From positions 248,001 to 312,000 of the forward strand of contig CAXBOO010000003.1 in assembly GCA_963977425.1 (NCBI GenBank): 64,000 nt of DNA. Direction: 5' to 3'. A model generated the notes under the pieces. The model was given only the letters and a program-made list of their open reading frames with translations, did no database searches and was not told where the DNA came from. The position numbers and the translations under genes are program-made. Positions 46,177 to 54,460 of the stretch are shown in pieces (the first letter of the stretch is position 1; each line of letters begins with the position of its first letter). The DNA comes from CAXBOO01 sp963977425. GTDB taxonomy: Bacteria; Bacteroidota; Bacteroidia; Flavobacteriales_D; Luteibaculaceae.

Positions 46177-47869
46177 TCAAATAAAACATACCGAATTATT
46201 ACAAGCAGAGCTTGATTATCAAATTTTTGAGTTTGAAAAGCTCCTATCCAAACAAGCAGCCAAAATGTTTGTTGATAGGCAACTGTACATTTGCCGCTAT
46301 CAGGGTTATGATGAAGCAAGAGGAAACATCATCCTTAGATTTGACTTTAATATTTGCCCAGCACCCAGAAAAAATGAAAACCTACATTGTTTTATATCCA
46401 GGTTTCAAGATCATAATGTAAAACAATGGGGAGCTACTACTTACAAAGATTTACGTTCAGAATGTTTGTCTCAATTTGAAGCAAAAACGGTGTTTTTTAA
46501 TTATGAAAAAGACCATACCATTGTAGGGGTATCCGGTATTAAAGAACAAGATATTTCAAAATTTGAGAGAAATGCCCTTGTGTTTCTGGGGCCTACAGAT
46601 CCACCTTTGAAATACTTGATGAATCTTGTTGAATTTGTTAAATCAACCAAGCCAGAGAAAAATCCATATTTGAATATATCAATAGATAATCCAAGTTGGA
46701 AGCCAATACCATTAAATACCAATAGTACAGTATTTGAGATTCAAACCGCTTTGTTAGAAAGTGATACTGTCATTATTCAAGGCCCTCCTGGTACTGGTAA
46801 AACTTATTTGATGGCGCAAATTTGTGATGCTTTTTTACGAGCAAATTATCGAGTAATGGTAACGGCCTTAACAAATCGAGCACTGATTGAATTAGCAGAA
46901 AAAGAGCATCTAAAAAAGGCTTTGAACGAAGGGAGAATATTTAAAACTAGCTTAACTGCAGACGAGCAAAAAAATAAAAAAATAAAGGGGATAAAACCTT
47001 TAAAGAATTTAAAAGAACAGAAGCCTCCTTTATTACTGTCGACCTATTACGTGATGAGTCAAATCGCCGCCAAAGCAATTGAGGAAGAACATTTTGATTA
47101 TATCATTGTTGAGGAAGCAAGTCAAGCTTTTCTGTCTACAATTGCATTAGCCAGAAAACTAGGGAAAAAGTGCATCATTATAGGCGATGTTTCTCAATTA
47201 GAACCTATTATACATAAAGAATATAGTGTAGAAGATCCACACAATTTTCATTGGATGGTTTGTGGGTTAAAAACATTGAGCTATTACTACACAAATTCTA
47301 AAAATTACATTTTAACAAATTCTTATCGTTTAACAGAGAACGCAGTAAATGCAACAAATGTATTTTATGATGATAAATTGAAAAGTAAGTCTGATGCAAT
47401 ACTCCCCTTGCCTTTTATCAAGGGGTCCAAAGTCAATAATTTATTAAATATTAATGGCGGAACATCTGTTAAAAAGATCACAATGGACAATGGAAAACAG
47501 CCATCAACTGAATGTATCCACTTGATCATTGATTTAATAAAAGAACTATCTGAAATAAATTCAAAATCTGAAATAGCGGTACTTGCATTCAATAGGGAAA
47601 CTGTTCGGATACTTCAGTCTCAAGTTTTACGAAATGTAAAATCAAACGACACGATTATTATAGAAACAATAGACCGTATTCAAGGTATGACTGTTGATTA
47701 TTGCATTTTTGTAATACCACAAGAAAGTATACCATTTTCAATACAACCTAATCGTTTTAATGTAGCTACATCAAGAGCCCGTTTATGTACCTTGATTATA
47801 GCAGACAAACAAATAGATCATTTTATAGATTTAAACTCTAAAATGAAATCATTTTTTAGCAGAATTTAA
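46163..47869 (+). CDS. SF1 helicase, Upf1/Dna2-like
   Basis: A 568-aa superfamily-1 helicase: Walker A in VIIQGPPGTGKTYLMAQI (about 211), Walker B DYIIVEEASQAF (motif II with E-E in place of D-E), motif III GDVSQLEPI, and motif VI RFNVATSRARLCTLIIA. The Upf1-like proteins unwind RNA or DNA; this copy lacks a recognisable extra nuclease domain, although the first 200 residues are unassigned. Overlapping the GHKL ATPase gene by 14 bases, it probably acts with it. No RM function requires a second helicase besides HsdR. Confidence 0.85.
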   Translation: MMNINQIKHTELLQAELDYQIFEFEKLLSKQAAKMFVDRQLYICRYQGYDEARGNIILRFDFNICPAPRKNENLHCFISRFQDHNVKQWGATTYKDLRSECLSQFEAKTVFFNYEKDHTIVGVSGIKEQDISKFERNALVFLGPTDPPLKYLMNLVEFVKSTKPEKNPYLNISIDNPSWKPIPLNTNSTVFEIQTALLESDTVIIQGPPGTGKTYLMAQICDAFLRANYRVMVTALTNRALIELAEKEHLKKALNEGRIFKTSLTADEQKNKKIKGIKPLKNLKEQKPPLLLSTYYVMSQIAAKAIEEEHFDYIIVEEASQAFLSTIALARKLGKKCIIIGDVSQLEPIIHKEYSVEDPHNFHWMVCGLKTLSYYYTNSKNYILTNSYRLTENAVNATNVFYDDKLKSKSDAILPLPFIKGSKVNNLLNINGGTSVKKITMDNGKQPSTECIHLIIDLIKELSEINSKSEIAVLAFNRETVRILQSQVLRNVKSNDTIIIETIDRIQGMTVDYCIFVIPQESIPFSIQPNRFNVATSRARLCTLIIADKQIDHFIDLNSKMKSFFSRI

Positions 47870-47909
47870 TTTTTTTAGATCTATGTATTGTCTCAAAAGT
47901 ATTTTATTT

Positions 47910-47933
47910 AAAAAGCTATAAAACTTGCTTTTT
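47910..47933 (+). terminator. Weak hairpin between helicase and hsdR
   Basis: AAAAAGC (47910-47916) / GCTTTTT (47927-47933), with ten bases between. It could attenuate transcription entering hsdR, but the stem is short and AT-rich. Confidence 0.25.
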
Positions 47934-47962
47934 AATGAACAACATTAATAAACTGATTCAGA

Positions 47963-50929
47963 ATGGCTTTTAACGAACTAAATAGTGTAGAACATTACAT
48001 CATTCATCAATTGAGTGGCGTAAACTTAAACGACACAAAAGCAGCAGAACCTAAAGTGGGTTACGGCGCACAATGGGTATTCAAATCCTCCGATAAACTT
48101 CAGCGTACAGTCAATGAAGTGCTTGTTGAATCAGATCTTAAAGCGGCTTTAATTCGTTTGAATCCTGAAATTACTTCAAATCCAGATTTAGCCGATGAGG
48201 TTATTTACAAACTAAGAGCGGTTCTTATTGCTGTCAATCAAGTTGGTTTGGTAAAAGCCAATGAGGAGTTCTTTAAATGGATGACTGGCGATAAAACAAT
48301 GCCTTTTGGCGAGAACAATCGCCATGTACCCATTCACATAATCGATTTTGAAAATTTATCCAACAACACCTACATAGTTACCAGCCAATACCGCATCCAT
48401 CACCGCGAAACCAAAATTCCGGATGTTGTGATGATGATTAATGGAATACCGGTGGTGGTAGGCGAAGCCAAAACCCCTATCCGACCGTCGGTAAGTTGGT
48501 TGGATGGCGCGCACGAAGTGCATGAAATTTATGAAAATGCAGTTCCTCAATTATTTGTGCCCAACATATTGTCATTCGCTACAGAAGGGAAAGAGTTGTA
48601 CTACGGAGCCATTCGTTGTCCACTAGATTACTGGGCACCTTGGCGCTTAGAAAATGATGAAGATGCCATTGCAAAGCGGCTTGGTTTGGGAGAAGTGGGA
48701 AAAGAATTATCTGATTTATTGCATCCAGCTCGCTTACTGGATATTATGCAGAACTTCTCTTTATTCTCCACCGATAAAAAGAAACGCAGAATAAAGATTA
48801 TACCCCGTTTTCAGCAATACGAAGGTGCCAACAAAATAGTAGAACGCGTAAAAGAAGGCCGTGTTAAAAAAGGATTGATTTGGCATTTTCAAGGCTCTGG
48901 TAAATCTTTTTTAATGGTATTTGCCGCGCAAAAACTAAGACGTATGCCCGAGCTGAAAAGCCCAACGGTAATTGTGTTGGTAGATAGAACCGATTTAGAC
49001 ACACAGATAAGCGGAATTTTTGATGCGGCCGATGTTTCTAATGTTGAAAGTACCGATAGCATCAAGGAATTGCAAGTAATGCTTGAGCGCGATACCCGGA
49101 AGATCATTATTTCCATGATACACAAATTCCGCGACGCTAAACCCAACATGAATACACGCGACAATATCATTGTATTGGTAGATGAAGCGCACAGAACGCA
49201 AGAAGGCGATTTGGGAAGACAGATGCGCGCTGCTTTGCCCAATGCATTTCTGTTTGGCTTGACAGGTACCCCGGTAAATAAAGCAGATAAAAACACCTTT
49301 TGGGCTTTTGGATCAGACGAAGATGATGGAGGCTACATGTCGCGTTACACCTTCCAAGATTCCATACGAGACAATGCCACTCTACCCCTACATTTTGAAC
49401 CGAGATTGGTGGATGTGCACGTAGACAAAGAAACGATTGATAAAGCCATGGCCGATTTTAAAGAAAGTGCCGCTTTATCAGACGAAGAAGCCGATGCATT
49501 GAATCAGAAGTCGGCTAAGATGGCTGCCTTCTTAAAATCACCTGAACGTGTTGCGAAGATTGTAGCAGATATTGCTGGCCATTTCAAAGAAAAGGTAGAA
49601 CCACATGGATTCAAAGCCATGATTGTTACTCCCGATCGTTTAGCCTGTGTTCAATACAAAGAAGAATTAGACAAGTATTATCCAGACGAAGCGAGTACAG
49701 TTGTGTTTTCTACCACAGCAAACGATGATTTTGAGTTTAAAAAGAAGTGGGCAATAGACAAAAGTCAGCAAGAGAAGATTGTAGAGATATTTTGTAACCC
49801 TGATTCAGAATCAAAATTTATCATAGTAACAGCCAAGCTTTTAACTGGGTTTGATGCTCCTGTTTTACAAACCATGTATTTGGATAAATCCATAAAGGAC
49901 CATACCCTTTTACAGGCCATTTGCAGAACAAATAGATTATATCCAAATAAAACGTTTGGAAGAATAGTCGATTACTTTGGAGTATTTGACGATGCAGCCA
50001 AAGCACTACAGTTTGATGAGGAGTCTGTAAAACAAGTCATCTCTAATTTATCTGAATTAAGAGAGAAGCTGCCTGTTGCAATGAAAGATGCCTTATCTCA
50101 TTTTGAAGGTGTAGATAGAACACTTGATGGATTTGAAGGCTTAGAGTCAGCACAAAACGCTATTAAAAGTGATGAAACAAAAGATGCGTTTGCCAAAGAT
50201 TACAAATACCTTTCAAAGCTTTGGGAATCGTTGTCCCCAGACAACATATTAGACCTTTATAACAAAGATTATAAATGGCTATCACAAGTATTTGAATCGG
50301 TTAAACCTGCCTCGGATTCAATCGGAAAACTACTTTGGTTTTCACTAGGTGCACAAACCACAAAGTTGATACACGACAATATTCATGTAGGTGATGTTCA
50401 TCAATTATCAGAGTTTATTTTAGATGCCGATGTTATTGAAAGCATCTTCAACAATCCTGACCCTAAGCACGCAAAAAAATTAGAGACTACACTAATAAAG
50501 CGGTTCAAAAAACTCGCTGGCAATCAAGTATTCAAAAAACTAAGCGAACGCCTAGAAGAATTGAGAGACAAGGCTGAGCGAGGTTTAATCACTTCGATTG
50601 AGTTTGTAAAAGAACTGTGTAAAATTGCCAAAGAAACCGTTAAAGCAGAAAAGGAACTTGAGGAAGAAATTCAAGAAAAATCACCAAAAGCGGCTTTAAC
50701 AGAATTGTTTCTAGAGCTAAAAACAGAAGAAACTCCTGCCGTAGTTGAGCGCATTGTAAATGATATTGACGCAATCGTGAGAGTTATAAGCTTCCCGGGA
50801 TGGCAACAAACCAGTGCAGGCGAAAGAGAAGTGCAACAGGCTTTAAGAAAGGCATTGCTCAAATATAAACTCCACAAGGATCAAATTCTTTTTGAAAGGG
50901 CTTATGGGTATATAAAAGAATATTATTGA
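47963..50929 (+). CDS. hsdR: Type I restriction endonuclease subunit HsdR
   Basis: A 988-aa motor-nuclease subunit. The N-terminal PD-(D/E)xK site is KIPDVVMMING...VVVGEAKTP (Asp about 154, Glu about 168, Lys about 170). The SF2 translocase has HFQGSGKSFLM (Walker A, about 310), VDEAHRTQEG (DEAH) and AICRTNRLYPNKTFGRIVDYFG (motif VI region). A C-terminal helical region contacts HsdM/HsdS. All motifs are intact, so restriction is probable if methylation works. The 93-base gap before it is the largest in the operon. Confidence 0.96.
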   Translation: MAFNELNSVEHYIIHQLSGVNLNDTKAAEPKVGYGAQWVFKSSDKLQRTVNEVLVESDLKAALIRLNPEITSNPDLADEVIYKLRAVLIAVNQVGLVKANEEFFKWMTGDKTMPFGENNRHVPIHIIDFENLSNNTYIVTSQYRIHHRETKIPDVVMMINGIPVVVGEAKTPIRPSVSWLDGAHEVHEIYENAVPQLFVPNILSFATEGKELYYGAIRCPLDYWAPWRLENDEDAIAKRLGLGEVGKELSDLLHPARLLDIMQNFSLFSTDKKKRRIKIIPRFQQYEGANKIVERVKEGRVKKGLIWHFQGSGKSFLMVFAAQKLRRMPELKSPTVIVLVDRTDLDTQISGIFDAADVSNVESTDSIKELQVMLERDTRKIIISMIHKFRDAKPNMNTRDNIIVLVDEAHRTQEGDLGRQMRAALPNAFLFGLTGTPVNKADKNTFWAFGSDEDDGGYMSRYTFQDSIRDNATLPLHFEPRLVDVHVDKETIDKAMADFKESAALSDEEADALNQKSAKMAAFLKSPERVAKIVADIAGHFKEKVEPHGFKAMIVTPDRLACVQYKEELDKYYPDEASTVVFSTTANDDFEFKKKWAIDKSQQEKIVEIFCNPDSESKFIIVTAKLLTGFDAPVLQTMYLDKSIKDHTLLQAICRTNRLYPNKTFGRIVDYFGVFDDAAKALQFDEESVKQVISNLSELREKLPVAMKDALSHFEGVDRTLDGFEGLESAQNAIKSDETKDAFAKDYKYLSKLWESLSPDNILDLYNKDYKWLSQVFESVKPASDSIGKLLWFSLGAQTTKLIHDNIHVGDVHQLSEFILDADVIESIFNNPDPKHAKKLETTLIKRFKKLAGNQVFKKLSERLEELRDKAERGLITSIEFVKELCKIAKETVKAEKELEEEIQEKSPKAALTELFLELKTEETPAVVERIVNDIDAIVRVISFPGWQQTSAGEREVQQALRKALLKYKLHKDQILFERAYGYIKEYY

Positions 50930-50984
50930 TTTACACTAAATAAGTACACCACATAGGTGTATACAAACATAAAAAGTAAAAACA

Positions 50985-51620
50985 ATGCACAACCGCACAG
51001 CAATGGGATACACATTAATATTAATAGGAGTAGTTTGTACCATAGTAGGGATAGTAATTATTAAAAAAGCAAATACTGCACACCTACCCGATTTCGATTC
51101 CATTCGTGAAGTTCCTTCTTCACCGACAAATTCTAGTAAGTCGAAAGATGAAATTTTTGAAGAGAATAAAAAGAAAGGAGACGACTTTGAAGCCTTTGTT
51201 GTAAAAAGTTTCCCTAAAAAATATTATCAATTACAAGAATGGCGTGGCGACAAATATGTTGACGGAAATTATCCAGTTTCTAGTCATTTTCCTGATCTAG
51301 AAGTCAATTTCAAATTAAATGACCACAAGGACACTTTTGCCATAGAATGCAAGTGGCGTAGTAGATTTTACAAGGACGGCATCAAATGGGCCGAAGGTTA
51401 TCAAATCGAGAATTATAAAAAATACAGTGTTGCAACCAAGCTCCCTGTTTATGTAGTCATTGGTGTTGACGGTACACCATCGAAGCCTAAACACATGTAT
51501 GTTATTCCGTTGAGTAAACTTTCAAATAGTTTCATTTCCAAAGACGAATTGAACCCATATGAAAAAGACGTTAAAGCTGATTTTTACTGGAGTTATAAAG
51601 AGAAGAAATTGTTACCATAA
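50985..51620 (+). CDS. Membrane-anchored PD-(D/E)xK nuclease-like protein
   Basis: A 211-aa protein with one N-terminal transmembrane helix (YTLILIGVVCTIVGIVII, residues about 9-26) and a cytoplasmic domain. GDDFEAFVV (about 65-73), HFPDLEVNF (Asp about 104) and FAIECKWRS (Glu about 121, Lys about 123) give the E...PD...ExK pattern of restriction-like nucleases. It follows hsdR by 55 bases and is probably the last gene of the operon. Membrane-tethered nucleases could act on DNA entering the cell; catalytic activity is inferred from the motif alone. Confidence 0.68.
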   Translation: MHNRTAMGYTLILIGVVCTIVGIVIIKKANTAHLPDFDSIREVPSSPTNSSKSKDEIFEENKKKGDDFEAFVVKSFPKKYYQLQEWRGDKYVDGNYPVSSHFPDLEVNFKLNDHKDTFAIECKWRSRFYKDGIKWAEGYQIENYKKYSVATKLPVYVVIGVDGTPSKPKHMYVIPLSKLSNSFISKDELNPYEKDVKADFYWSYKEKKLLP

Positions 51621-51639
51621 AGACACCATATCCTTGTAA

Positions 51640-51850
51640 TACCAAATACCATACGTACTTGTATGTTTCTGTAGAGACAGATAAAACATAAATCGCGCAT
51701 TAAACTACACTTAACCCTTTAATATCAACCATTATGCGCACTTGTAGTTTTCTGTCAGTACAGTTAACACCTATAATTTTCTATAGCTACAGATAGTGCA
51801 TAATTCAGGCTACTAACTACGCTTATCCCTGTAATATCAATCGCAATATG
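51640..51850. repeat. Type A palindromic repeats after the defence operon
   Basis: About three degenerate copies of the type A repeat seen at 31232-32400: CTTGTATGTTTCTGTAGAGA at 51659, ATTATGCGCACTTGTAGTTT with TCTGTCAGTACAG at 51731, and TTTTCTATAGCTACAGATAG at 51777, with CTTAACCCTTTAATATCAAC and CCCTGTAATATCAAT between. They lie outside the attL/attR-bounded island. Confidence 0.7.
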
Positions 51851-51920
51851 AACTATTTATAACACTATTATTCTTAAATAACTATAATTAGTTACATTCC
51901 TCTTTTTTCCAAAACAAAGC

Positions 51921-52394
51921 ATGCAGAAACTTTCGAATAGAGCTTTAATCAGCCGCTTGTACAGTTCTTCTAACCAACAACTTGCCGATGCCGATTTCAA
52001 CTTAAACAATTGGTCGGAATGGTACACCGTCGTGCAAGGTTTGACCGGACCCGAAAAAATGGTTTATGTAGTTGTAAAATTGAATCAATCGGTTACCAAT
52101 GGTGGTTTTACAGAATTCTACGAGTCCAATCTCGGGATTTTCGCACCAGAAATCATTCATGTCCTCAATGAAATAAATGCAACCGAAACGGCCGATATTG
52201 TTTCCAATACTTTATCTACCATCAACCCATCTGGACTATTGGATGATGCTTACAAGGCTTTTGTTTTTAACGTGCAATTGTCCAATCAACAAAAGGCGCT
52301 GTTTCATGCTCAAGACATTCGCTACGATCAATTGGATGGTCTTGAGAATTTAGAAGATTTACTCGGAAATTATTTACAACAAATCATCGAGTAA
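51921..52394 (+). CDS. DUF4375-family (DMP19-like) protein
   Basis: A 157-aa soluble protein. The signature QSVTNGGFTEFYESNLG (about 60-76) followed by APEIIHVLNEINA matches DUF4375/DMP19 domains, which bind protein partners in other bacteria. The stretch LISRLYSSSNQQLADADF starts the domain. Function here is unknown. It is monocistronic, and 52395-52627 shows no other gene. Confidence 0.72.
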   Translation: MQKLSNRALISRLYSSSNQQLADADFNLNNWSEWYTVVQGLTGPEKMVYVVVKLNQSVTNGGFTEFYESNLGIFAPEIIHVLNEINATETADIVSNTLSTINPSGLLDDAYKAFVFNVQLSNQQKALFHAQDIRYDQLDGLENLEDLLGNYLQQIIE

Positions 52395-52627
52395 CTCTTT
52401 CTACAAAGCTTTTCTCTGAGAAAAAATCCTTTCAGCTGTTTGCTTACTGATAAAATTGTTAGATATCGTTAGCAGCAAGGCTCAAATAATTGGAATTAAT
52501 CTATCTTTCGAACCTGTTTGTTGCCACCGATATGGGTTGAAATTTTTGGCTACCCTTGCCTTGATAAAACTCTATAAAAAGTGACCAATAAACACCCCCA
52601 ACTGCATAAACGAACCTAACAGCTACA

Positions 52628-53683
52628 ATGAGCGAAAGAAGAACTACCAATATTTTACTCTTAATAATTACAATACCTGTAATTTTTTATGTACTAAAAC
52701 TATTGTCTTTCATCTTCATTCCACTAGCGTTTTCAATGTTCATTGCGCTCCTGTTTCTACCACTTGTACGTTGGTTGAGCAAGAAAAAAACACCGAAATT
52801 CATCAGTATTTTCATTGTATTGCTGATCATTGGCGCTTTCTTTAAAGTTACCGGTGAAGTCATTCAACTTTCCAGTAAAGAAATACTCGCTTCTGAAAAC
52901 AATTTGATTGAAAAAGCAGAGTCTAAACTAGCCGACATCATCATACCATTAGAAAACTACTTCGGTATAGAAAGAGTTGAAGGCAAAAGCATTACGCTTC
53001 ATTATTTGCAAGGTTTAGACGTTAGCAAAACCTTTGGTTCTACTCTTGATTTGATTAGCAACACTGTCAGCATGACCTTGATGACTTTTTTCTTTGCTAT
53101 ACTCCTGCTTGCCGAATCTTTGAACGTTCAGAAAATACTCAACAAAACGGTCATACATCAAAAATTTTCTTCCATCAAAGTGTTCATGCGCATTGAAAAA
53201 GACTTGGTGAAATTTATAAAAGTAAAATTCATCATCAGTTTTTTTACCGGACTAGGATTTTCACTGGCCTGTTACTTTTTCGATGTTAGTTTCCCTATAT
53301 TTTGGGGGTTGCTGGCCTTTGTCATAAACTTTGTTCAAACCGTTGGCTCATTCATTTCGGTCATTCTACTTTCTCTGTTTGCTTTTATCGAACTCGATAC
53401 TTCTGGCATACTCTTATTCTTCATCATCGTCATCATTCTTGTTCAGGTTGTAATGGGCGGAATATTGGAACCTATTTTTATGGGTAAATCATTCTCCATC
53501 AACGTGATAACAATATTGGTAATGCTGATGTTTTGGGGCTTTATGTGGGGCGTACCGGGCATGATTTTATCCATACCTATCACTGTTTTCCTAAAAATTA
53601 TTTTGGAACAATTCCCTAAAACAAAAGTCGTAGCCGATTTGATGACGGGCAAAGAACTGATTCATCTTAACGCCGAAGAATAA
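52628..53683 (+). CDS. AI-2E family transporter (PerM-like permease)
   Basis: A 351-aa polytopic protein with six to eight hydrophobic segments, among them FIFIPLAFSMFIALLFLPLV near the N-terminus and FWGLLAFVINFVQTVGSFIS in the middle, and the late motif GGILEPIFMGKSFSINVITI, followed by GVPGMILSIPIT typical of PF01594. Members export AI-2, act as Na+/H+ antiporters or move other solutes; the substrate cannot be stated. The next gene is 77 bases downstream, with a possible hairpin (GCAATG...CATTGC) between. Confidence 0.9.
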   Translation: MSERRTTNILLLIITIPVIFYVLKLLSFIFIPLAFSMFIALLFLPLVRWLSKKKTPKFISIFIVLLIIGAFFKVTGEVIQLSSKEILASENNLIEKAESKLADIIIPLENYFGIERVEGKSITLHYLQGLDVSKTFGSTLDLISNTVSMTLMTFFFAILLLAESLNVQKILNKTVIHQKFSSIKVFMRIEKDLVKFIKVKFIISFFTGLGFSLACYFFDVSFPIFWGLLAFVINFVQTVGSFISVILLSLFAFIELDTSGILLFFIIVIILVQVVMGGILEPIFMGKSFSINVITILVMLMFWGFMWGVPGMILSIPITVFLKIILEQFPKTKVVADLMTGKELIHLNAEE

Positions 53684-53760
53684 GTCGAACCTATATGCAA
53701 TGAAGTGTATTTAAAGACTTGCATTGCTTGAATTTCTTCACCAGAAGGAGAATCGTCACA

Positions 53761-54339
53761 ATGGAAAAACATCACCATTTTATCATTCACAAACCCTACG
53801 GGTATTTGTCTCAGTTTGTAAATAATCAGAGCAAACGAAAGAATAAAAAGTTGTTGGGCGAACTTAGCTCCTTCCCAGAAAATACCATGGCAATAGGTAG
53901 ACTAGACGAAAACTCGGAAGGTTTGCTTTTTCTTACAACCGACGGATATGTTAGTGAGCTGGTACGAAGCAAAAAAGTTGAAAAGGAATACTACGTTCAG
54001 TTGGATGGCGATATTAGTTCCGAAGCCATAGAAAAATTGCAAACAGGTGTTGATATCCGATTGAAAATCAGCATGTACCGGACATTGCCATGCAGCGTTA
54101 TAAAACTAAATCCAGCACCCGTTTTTAAAGAGCGTTCTAAAAAAGTGAGGGACGAAAGACATGGTCCAACCAGTTGGATTTCAATAACGCTAAGAGAAGG
54201 GAAATTCAGACAAATCAGAAAAATGACGGCTTCGGTAGGCTATCCTACATTGCGATTGATACGCATTCGTATTGGAGATATTGAACTCAATGAATTAGAG
54301 TCTGGCGAAGTATTGGAAGTCGATCGCTTCGAAATTTAA
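53761..54339 (+). CDS. rluE: 23S rRNA pseudouridine synthase RluE-like
   Basis: A 192-aa RsuA-family synthase without an S4 domain, as is normal for RluE, which modifies U2457. FIIHKPYGYLSQF starts the core; AIGRLDENSEGLLFLTTDGY carries the catalytic Asp; EGKFRQIRKMTASVGYPTLR is the RNA-binding motif. The ATG at 53761 is chosen over an upstream frame at 53719 because the conserved domain begins within ten residues. Confidence 0.9.
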   Translation: MEKHHHFIIHKPYGYLSQFVNNQSKRKNKKLLGELSSFPENTMAIGRLDENSEGLLFLTTDGYVSELVRSKKVEKEYYVQLDGDISSEAIEKLQTGVDIRLKISMYRTLPCSVIKLNPAPVFKERSKKVRDERHGPTSWISITLREGKFRQIRKMTASVGYPTLRLIRIRIGDIELNELESGEVLEVDRFEI

Positions 54340-54460
54340 CGTTTACATTATGTGGTGAATCCTCCCTTGGATTTAATCTTCAACATTCCATTTCTATTTA
54401 CTTTGTTTTCGTGAAACTGTGGCTTAAATTGCCATCTCTTTCCACTTAAACGATCATTCT

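Noticed and set aside
51655..51690. A third mnmE-type attachment core (TTCTGTAGAGACAG-like) right of the defence operon
   Set aside because: Only about 12 of 18 positions match the att core, and the sequence is better explained as the palindromic type A repeat; it would have implied a second island ending there.
53719..53760. An N-terminal extension of the RluE-like protein
   Set aside because: The extension is not similar to family members and passes through a possible hairpin, while the ATG at 53761 fits the domain start.
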